A DNA stretch of 11,382 nt from Candidatus Hodarchaeota archaeon (GTDB taxonomy: Archaea; Asgardarchaeota; Heimdallarchaeia; Hodarchaeales; YT1-057). Shown here piece by piece: positions 6,642 through 11,382 of this stretch (its first letter is position 1; each line of letters begins with the position of its first letter). The notes below the pieces were generated by a model. That model worked only from the letters and a program-made list of their open reading frames with translations. It was not told where the DNA came from and made no database searches. Both the position numbers and the translations under genes were made by a program. The DNA lies in assembly GCA_016839955.1 (NCBI GenBank), contig JAEOTI010000426.1, positions 1-11,382 on the forward strand, read 5' to 3'.

Positions 6642-7475
6642 ATGAATAGCAATTCACATTTACTTAGTATTCTTAAAACAGTGGTAGTGTCAGGCGGATT
6701 AATCCTGAATTCTTTTCGTGGCAAAATTGAAAATCTCCCCAAAAAATCTGATTTGTCTCCTGACCTGATACAAAAAAGTTCTGTTGCACACACAATCGTT
6801 GATGACTTAGTACAAGAAGTAGCTCTAGAAATACTCTCCTCACATCTCCCTGATGTGTCCATCAACGTTGAGGAGGATACTCCTCGACAAAAAATATTTT
6901 CTCAAAACAAATCTAGATTTTGCTTTCATTTGGATCCTCTAGATGGTACTTTGGCTTATCTTCAAGGACATGACGGTTTTGCAATAGGTGCAGCATTCTC
7001 ACATAATTTTAAATTCCAAGTAAGTGCTATTTTTTTCCCCGCTCGAGATCAACTCTATTTAGGTGAGAAAGGCAATGGGGTGAAGGTACAAACAGGCTTA
7101 GGAAAAGACCTAACTATTGTACGACCTGATCACGTAGCTGATACTTATGTGCAAAAACGATGTGAAATGTATCTCCCCATTTTCAAGAAACTGGATCTAA
7201 GACCATTCAATTCCTTGAGTGCTCACAACACTATGATTGCAATTGCCAAGGGAGATGTTAGCCTTCAAATGTATCATATGGCTAGTCCCCACGATTTTGG
7301 AATACCTCAAGTAATTGTTGAAGAACTGGGGGGAATCTGCACTGATTTAGAAGGTAATCCGATTAAATATGGGCCAGATTTTGGTCGGATTCCATATTTT
7401 CTCACATTTTATGATTTAAAAACGAAAAACATATTCTTTGAACAATTAAATAAATTTGACATAATTAAAGAGTAG
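6642..7475 (+). CDS. Inositol monophosphatase / CysQ-family phosphatase
   Basis: A 277-residue member of the Mg2+-dependent, Li+-sensitive phosphatase superfamily (inositol monophosphatase, fructose bisphosphatase, 3'-phosphoadenosine-5'-phosphate phosphatase). Metal-site motifs seen: Glu77-Glu78 in NVEED, DPLDGT at 98-103, and HDFGIPQVIVEELGG from 217, where the usual W-D is H-D (Asp218). KSSVAHTIVDDLVQE is the N-terminal counterpart of the usual SDP-T-VD region. The substrate is uncertain. In a setting with TauE/SafE, HdrC and OsmC, a CysQ-like role on sulfur-linked nucleotides is possible but not shown. ATG start with AAAAGGAGAT upstream (6625-6634). It is the last gene of the operon and is followed by hairpin repeats at 7479-7520. 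Confidence 0.87.
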   Translation: MNSNSHLLSILKTVVVSGGLILNSFRGKIENLPKKSDLSPDLIQKSSVAHTIVDDLVQEVALEILSSHLPDVSINVEEDTPRQKIFSQNKSRFCFHLDPLDGTLAYLQGHDGFAIGAAFSHNFKFQVSAIFFPARDQLYLGEKGNGVKVQTGLGKDLTIVRPDHVADTYVQKRCEMYLPIFKKLDLRPFNSLSAHNTMIAIAKGDVSLQMYHMASPHDFGIPQVIVEELGGICTDLEGNPIKYGPDFGRIPYFLTFYDLKTKNIFFEQLNKFDIIKE

Positions 7476-7478
7476 ATT

Positions 7479-7520
7479 GTTTCTATTGAGAGAAATTTTT
7501 GATGTTTCTCATTGAGAAAT
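7479..7520. terminator. Tandem hairpin repeats, possible terminator or operator
   Basis: Two imperfect direct copies of GTTTCT(C)ATTGAGA(GA)AAAT lie back to back (7479 onwards and 7504-7520). Each is self-complementary: TTTCT with AGAAA, followed by five Ts in the first copy; TTTCTC with GAGAAA around a 3-base loop in the second. The position right after the phosphatase stop and before the hdrA remnant suits a terminator. A paired regulator site is the alternative. A third partial GTTTCTA appears near 7538. Confidence 0.4.
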
Positions 7521-7581
7521 CACATATTTAGGAAAGAGTTTCTATAATTAACATTCAAATTAAAAATTTGGAAGAAATACG

Positions 7582-7782
7582 ATGAATTTGGAAACAAACG
7601 AGTTGAGAATTGGAGTTTATGTGTACTATTGTGGGTCGAACATAGCAGGATTTCTAAATTGTGATGCTGTTTCAAATTATGCTAGTACACTTCCCGATGT
7701 CGTTATTAGCCGTACAAACAAGTTAACATGCCAGGATATTCTTGCACAAATTGATGCATTTAGTGAGGAAATTTGTACCTAG
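7582..7782 (+). pseudogene. hdrA: hdrA mini-gene: N- and C-terminal ends of HdrA joined by a large internal deletion
   Basis: A 66-residue ORF. Residues 9-50 (RIGVYVYYCGSNIAGFLNCDAV, then PDVVISRTNKLTC) match the N-terminus of heterodisulfide reductase subunit A, an FAD protein usually of 650 or more residues. Residues 52-63 (DILAQIDAFSEE) look like the very C-terminal helix of HdrA, usually found after its last ferredoxin motif as DEQILAQI. Everything between, including the FAD and FeS domains, is absent, so this seems an in-frame deletion with the break near residue 50-52. The first CHCG is changed to YYCG. Start (ATG, GGAAG upstream) and stop remain intact, so a peptide could still be made. 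I read it as a remnant of an HdrA that once worked with the nearby HdrC. Confidence 0.75.
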
Positions 7783-7813
7783 GTCTTGAGAGGATAATTG
7801 ATAGCTAGATTTG

Positions 7814-8539
7814 ATGAAGATTCACTTGATATTGGTGACCAAATTGGTTACTCTGACTTTTGACGAAGAACATTTACTTGAAGTTCTCTGGATAAATTTG
7901 ATAGAGGGAAAAAAATCAAATTGTTCTTTGGAAGACTTAATTATCGAACCTAATATTGAAGACTTTGATTTTAAGAACGCCTTGCATTCTTTACTTCGAA
8001 GGAAAGCCATTGCGCTAATGGGGGAAAATAAAAAAGTTATATTAACCCCTGAAGGACATTATCTCGCAGAAGAGGTCATCCGTCGTCATCGCTTAAGTGA
8101 ACGATTGTTCAAAGATATCTTCCAAGCGAGAAATGAGGAGATTGAGGGGACATCTTGTAAATTTGAGCATCTTCTAACACCTGGTATCGAGGAGAACGTT
8201 TGTACCCTTTTAGGTCATCCAACACATTGTCCACATGGTAGACCAATCCCACCAGGATCATGTTGTAAAGAGCGAAGATTCCACACCAATAGCGCTATTC
8301 TTCCTCTAAGTGATCTCCCCAAGGGTATGGAGGGAGAAATCGCCTATATTTCCACCGGAAAGCCGAAAAGACTCAATAAACTTTTATCATCTGGACTACT
8401 CCCTGGTACAAGAATCAAGATTGAAAAGAAGTCTCCTGTGCTAATTCTGAAGCTAGATGAAACTATTTTAGTTCTAGATAAAACCATTGCTGGAGATATT
8501 TTTTGCCGCTGTGCTAATGGGAAATTAAGCGTGTTTTAG
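7814..8539 (+). CDS. DtxR/MntR-family metalloregulator with C-terminal FeoA (SH3-like) domain
   Basis: 241 residues from the ATG (a TTG lies directly before it). Domain order: winged helix (about 14-80, ending KKVILTPEGHYLAEEVIRRH), dimerisation and metal-binding domain (about 85-150), and a FeoA/SH3-like barrel (about 163-241: LPLSDLPKGMEGEIAYIS, LNKLLSSGLLPGTRIKIEKKSP, ILVLDKTIAGDIFCR). The primary metal motif C-x-x-E-H is intact in SCKFEHLLTP (Cys115, Glu118, His119), and His92 and Glu96 of the ancillary site are present. GHPTHCPHGRPIPPG is the usual family loop, here followed by a CC pair. Such proteins repress metal uptake or redox genes when Fe(II) or Mn(II) is bound. Given the nickel-enzyme setting its metal is open. 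Targets cannot be read from sequence. Confidence 0.9.
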   Translation: MKIHLILVTKLVTLTFDEEHLLEVLWINLIEGKKSNCSLEDLIIEPNIEDFDFKNALHSLLRRKAIALMGENKKVILTPEGHYLAEEVIRRHRLSERLFKDIFQARNEEIEGTSCKFEHLLTPGIEENVCTLLGHPTHCPHGRPIPPGSCCKERRFHTNSAILPLSDLPKGMEGEIAYISTGKPKRLNKLLSSGLLPGTRIKIEKKSPVLILKLDETILVLDKTIAGDIFCRCANGKLSVF

Positions 8540-8569
8540 GAAAATTAAGAATGACTTGAGCAAACAGGT

Positions 8570-9219
8570 GTGAAGTTGAAAAAAATAGAACCTTTTGAAC
8601 ACTATACCTCTATTTACGAAGAATAGTTTATGAAAAACCAACTCGCCTATGATTCAGAGCTTGAAGCGATAGTACAAATATTACCAAAGAGTGGCAGGGC
8701 TCTTGAGATTGGAGTAGGTAGTGGTCGCTTTGCCGCGCCTCTCAATCTCGAATTGGGAGTAGATTCTCAAAGAATATGAGTGAAATTGCTAGAAAGAGAG
8801 GGATTGAGGTTGTTGGTGCAATTGGTGAGTACCACCCTTTTAGAAATGACTATTTTGATTATATCTTAATGGTTACTACTATTTGTTTTCTTGATAACGT
8901 TGAGAAGGCACTCAAGGAAGTTTATAGGACAATCAAACCCAAAAAATGTCTTTTTATTGTTTTTATTGATCGTAACAGTCTGATTGGGAAAATTTATGAG
9001 CACTACAAACAAAAAAGTGCTTTCTACACTGTCGCCACCTTCTATTTAGTTGAACATATACTGAATTTTCTCAGTGCCACTGGATTTACTGATTACAATT
9101 TCAAGCAAACTATCTTTCATCCTTTAACAGAGATAGATAATGTGGGACCTGTGAAAAATGGATATGGCGAAGGGTCATTTATTGTTATAAAGGGGATAAA
9201 GAAGAATAGAATATCCTAA
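8570..9219 (+). pseudogene. Class I SAM-dependent methyltransferase, interrupted by a nonsense codon and a frameshift
   Basis: The reading frame from GTG 8570 (or TTG 8576) gives EPFEHYTSIYEE and then TAG at 8624-8626, where related proteins have a tryptophan. It continues as FMKNQLAYDSELEAIVQILP and the SAM-binding motif I ALEIGVGSGRFAAPL, and stops at TGA 8777-8779. The next frame carries on directly with NMSEIARKRGIEVVGAIGEYHPFRNDYFDYILMV and the rest of the Rossmann-type fold to 9219; one base missing near 8764-8767 explains the switch. The 147-residue downstream ORF alone lacks motif I and would not bind SAM. The whole remnant spans about 215 codons, a normal length. I recall this methyltransferase type being seen near NifX-like and Mrp ATPase genes in anaerobes; both are nearby here, the latter also broken. 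The substrate is unknown. Confidence 0.85.
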
Positions 9220-9341
9220 GATAAATCTGGCAATCAATAGGAATAATTCTATGCTTACAGACTTTACAAAAGGTAGATGAAAGATTATGAAGTAATTCCT
9301 TGTTCACTAGATGTTTGTCGTCACCGTTCTTTTAATTTTTT

Positions 9342-9710
9342 CTAGTGTTTAGCATGTACACATCCTTGAGTAAGCTCAGGAAGTTTATTTTCTTCATATA
9401 ATTTCATAATTGCTTCAACATTACCTTGAGGAGCCTGTAGAACTCCAACTTGATTTTGTTGAAAAATATCAATCGCACGACGACCCATACCTGTACTAAT
9501 AACAATATCTGGTTGAAGAGCAAGAATATTCTGGGCTGGAAGTCCTCGTCCACCAGTGTGTTGTCCCCGATTAGAAACTGTAGTTACTGAAAGTTCTTCC
9601 CCTTCCTTTGTTTTTTCAAGCACAACAAAAAAAGGAGCACGGCCAAAGTGTAAGGATAAAACAGCGGATAAACCACCCTCATCTTCAACTGGAATAACTA
9701 TTTTGTCCAT
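9342..9710 (-). CDS. NifX/NafY-like (dinitrogenase iron-molybdenum cofactor biosynthesis family) protein
   Basis: About 122 residues from ATG (9710), starting MDKIVIPVEDEGGLSAVLSLHFGRAPFFVV, the family pattern of a first strand followed by S-x-HFGRAP. It then has SNRGQHTGGRGLPAQNILALQPDIVISTGMGRRAIDIFQQ, and it ends in a short metal-ligand-rich tail, GCVHAKH. This is the single-domain MTH1175-like group, widespread in archaea without nitrogenase and thought to carry or bind FeS/metal clusters. It commonly sits near Mrp/NBP35 ATPases, and a degraded one is present at 4503. An upstream in-frame TTG (9728) would add six residues, but the ATG fits the family N-terminus better. It converges with the methyltransferase pseudogene and diverges from cdhA-2. 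Confidence 0.9.
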   Translation of the reverse strand: MDKIVIPVEDEGGLSAVLSLHFGRAPFFVVLEKTKEGEELSVTTVSNRGQHTGGRGLPAQNILALQPDIVISTGMGRRAIDIFQQNQVGVLQAPQGNVEAIMKLYEENKLPELTQGCVHAKH

Positions 9711-9728
9711 TGATCCATTCACATCCAA

Positions 9729-10254
9729 ATTACTTACAATTCAACGCTTAAGTCTCTAAGAATATTTACAAAATTTAACTTAATAAATTAGTTTGATAAT
9801 GAGGAAAGCTTACATTTTATCCAATTTTACTATTATATCTTATTTCTGTTAAAGCTATACTGTAAAAGAAATAGTGGTGATATTCTTTTCGGTTATGGTC
9901 AAAATATAAAGGTTTTAATAATTTTGCGCATATGCACAAAAAGTAAAATGACAAAATATGATTTAATTAATTAGTTACGAATGTAATTTTATTTCTGATG
10001 GTAAAATATCTTGCTTATCAGCGAATTTTTTTAAAAATGAAAAGAAATAACACGTAAAAGCTAAAAAAATTAGTGTATGTTGTGGTTAGTCCTAATTCTA
10101 AATCTCTACATGTACATTTAGTTATTTTATTAACAATTGAGAATCTTATTGCATGACATCAGAAAGGTTTTGAGAGTGAATTTTTTAACAAGTTCAAGAA
10201 TACAATTTCTGCTCTTTAGACTAAACACCTCAATTTTATGGAGGAAAAGTTGTT
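9729..10254. promoter_or_regulatory. Divergent intergenic region between the NifX-like gene and cdhA-2
   Basis: 526 AT-rich bases with stops in every frame and no credible small ORF. As divergent space it should hold both promoters. It contains the dyad at 9922-9942, a short TACATGTA palindrome near 10108, and the ribosome binding site GGAGG at 10240-10244, ten bases before the cdhA-2 TTG. No TATA/BRE element stands out from the AT-rich background. I see nothing else in it. Confidence 0.55.
9922..9942. promoter_or_regulatory. Candidate operator: TTTTG-N10-CAAAAA dyad, second copy
   Basis: TTTTG (9922-9926) and CAAAAA (9937-9942) flank CGCATATGCA. Allowing one mismatched pair, the symmetry runs through 18 bases (9923-9940) around GCATATGC. 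It matches the copy at 756-776 at 17 of 21 positions with identical spacing, and both share the right half ATGCACAAAAA. It lies about 210 bases before the NifX-like start and about 310 before cdhA-2, so either could be its target. Function is inferred. Confidence 0.45.
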
Positions 10255-11382
10255 TTGAGTGATAAATCAAAATCTTCATCATTATTAAATTTAGAGGGAG
10301 TCTCAATCAGTATTGGGGGCGTGGAGATAGATAATCTTGACGAACCACAAGGTCCTACGCCATTTCCTGGTATTTTCGATCTCCGAGAATGGGATTTAAG
10401 GTTAATGTCAAGATACAAGCCTTTTTACGCTCCAGTCTGTGATGGGTGCTGCCTTTGTACCTATGGACGTTGTGACCTTTCTGATGGCAAGAAAGGAGCA
10501 TGTGGGATTGATATTAAAACCCAACAAGCCCGAATTGTACTAATTGCGTGCTGTATGGGTGCTACCGCACATGGCTCTCATGGTCAACATCTGGTTCATC
10601 ATTTAATTCATGAAAAAGGTGCAGATATTCCTATCAATCAAGGAAAAGGCGTAGAGGTGGAATCGCCCCTTATACGTTTAGTATGTGGTTATAAGCCCGA
10701 AACAATTGGAGATTTGCAGCGAGCACTTGATTGGGGTCATCAACAAGTAACAGATTGCCTTGCTTCAACCCATACGGGACAAGAAGGTAGCTATATTGAT
10801 TATGAATCAAAAGCCCTTCATATCTCAATGGTTGATGAGGTCTTTATGGAAATTGCCGATATCGCCCAAATTAGTGGGTATGATCAATTTCCTAAGGCTG
10901 AAGCAAATGTAGACTTGGTTGATATTGGAATGGGGACAATAGATAAGAGTAAACCAGTGATCCTTGTTGTAGGTCATAATGTTGTTTCTGGTTCGACTGT
11001 TTATGATTATATGGAAGAACGTGGAATAGAAGATGATATTGAAGTTGGTGGTATCTGTTGTACAGCAATTGATATCACCAGAAGAAGCAGTAAAGCTAAA
11101 ATCATTGGATCTATGGGTTACCAACTACGTTTTGTTCGTTCAGGAGTTCCTGATTTGGTTATAGTTGATGAACAGTGTGTAAGAACAGATCTATACGAAC
11201 ATGCTCAAGAAATAGGAGCTGGATTCATAGCAACAAATCCCATGATTATAAAAGGCTTACCTGATAGAACTAAAGATAATGTAGACGACATTATTGAAGA
11301 TATGGCCTCAGGGAAGGTTCCTGGTATACTTATTCGAGAACCTAAACTTATTGGAGAAATTGCAGTAAAAGCAGCACTTAAG
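10255..11382 (+). CDS. cdhA: CO dehydrogenase/acetyl-CoA synthase (ACDS) alpha subunit, paralogue 2; N-terminal half, runs off right edge
   Basis: 376 residues of a CdhA-type nickel CO dehydrogenase subunit, about half of a full protein. Seen in order: GPTPFP (33-38), a cysteine cluster at 62-73 (CDGCCLCTYGRC) with GACG at 81-84, STHTGQEG (171-178), VVGHNVVSGS (238-247), GGICCTAIDITRR with Cys268-Cys269, and DEQCVRTD with Cys308. These are conserved segments around the FeS and NiFeS clusters. The TTG start is supported by GGAGG (10240-10244) at a 10-base distance; an ATG at 10238 opens only a six-codon frame. The protein differs clearly from paralogue 1 at 1-632 over the shared region, so it is a diverged copy and not a recent duplicate. 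Other ACDS subunits would be expected downstream, beyond the window. Confidence 0.95.
   Translation, partial: MSDKSKSSSLLNLEGVSISIGGVEIDNLDEPQGPTPFPGIFDLREWDLRLMSRYKPFYAPVCDGCCLCTYGRCDLSDGKKGACGIDIKTQQARIVLIACCMGATAHGSHGQHLVHHLIHEKGADIPINQGKGVEVESPLIRLVCGYKPETIGDLQRALDWGHQQVTDCLASTHTGQEGSYIDYESKALHISMVDEVFMEIADIAQISGYDQFPKAEANVDLVDIGMGTIDKSKPVILVVGHNVVSGSTVYDYMEERGIEDDIEVGGICCTAIDITRRSSKAKIIGSMGYQLRFVRSGVPDLVIVDEQCVRTDLYEHAQEIGAGFIATNPMIIKGLPDRTKDNVDDIIEDMASGKVPGILIREPKLIGEIAVKAALK

Noticed and set aside
8624..8626. TAG in the methyltransferase read as a pyrrolysine codon
   Set aside because: The surrounding position fits a tryptophan in related proteins, the gene also has a separate frameshift, and this is not an MtmB/MtbB/MttB-type methyltransferase. 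A nonsense mutation is simpler.
9305..9347. Inverted repeat CACTAGA / TCTAGTG across the 3' end of the NifX-like gene
   Set aside because: The arms are seven bases with a loop of about 29 bases and overlap the stop codon; a poor terminator and likely chance.
1..11382. CRISPR array, insertion sequence, tRNA or rRNA
   Set aside because: No regularly spaced repeats, no transposase or terminal inverted repeats, and no cloverleaf or rRNA segments were seen on either strand.

Overview
The window is AT-rich and looks like part of the chromosome of an anaerobic archaeon with an archaeal-type CO dehydrogenase/acetyl-CoA synthase (ACDS, CdhA family). The grounds are two CdhA genes, an HdrC and an HdrA remnant, a CooC and CooT pair, DtxR-family regulators, a NifX-like protein, GGAGG-type ribosome binding sites and frequent TTG starts. 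An Asgard archaeon of the Lokiarchaeia kind would fit the base composition and gene set, but this is a guess from general character and no marker gene is present.

Layout. (a) 1-632, minus strand: N-terminal part of one CdhA, running off the left edge. (b) 633-1599: a long stretch with no intact gene. It holds a shared dyad motif, three hairpin-capable repeats and what may be the 3' end of a decayed antiporter/NuoN-like gene. (c) 1600-3701, minus strand: an apparent operon of a radical SAM protein, then cooC (Ni-insertion ATPase), then cooT (small Ni-binding protein). These are nickel CO dehydrogenase maturation functions placed beside CdhA. (d) 3987-4837, plus strand: a short DtxR-like regulator, then a frameshifted, internally deleted Mrp/NBP35 pseudogene. 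(e) 4864-7475, plus strand: a tight operon of TauE/SafE permease, orphan HdrC, OsmC-like protein and inositol-monophosphatase-family enzyme. (f) 7582-9219, plus strand: an HdrA reduced to its two ends, a full DtxR/MntR-FeoA regulator, and a methyltransferase pseudogene. (g) 9342-9710, minus strand: NifX/NafY-like protein. (h) 9729-10254: regulatory space with a second copy of the dyad motif. (i) 10255-11382, plus strand: a second, different CdhA running off the right edge.

How the parts fit. Two diverged CdhA paralogues point outward from a 9.6 kb segment that carries their likely nickel-maturation factors and two metalloregulator-family proteins. The upstream regions of both paralogues contain the same imperfect 21-bp dyad (TTTTG, 10 nt, CAAAAA; 17 of 21 identical by eye). 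I infer that the two CO dehydrogenases may be co-controlled. The same segment is unusually rich in damaged genes: Mrp, HdrA, methyltransferase and possibly a NuoN-like tail. It therefore looks like a former metal/redox island that is eroding while the CODH maturation genes and the permease-HdrC-OsmC-phosphatase operon are kept.
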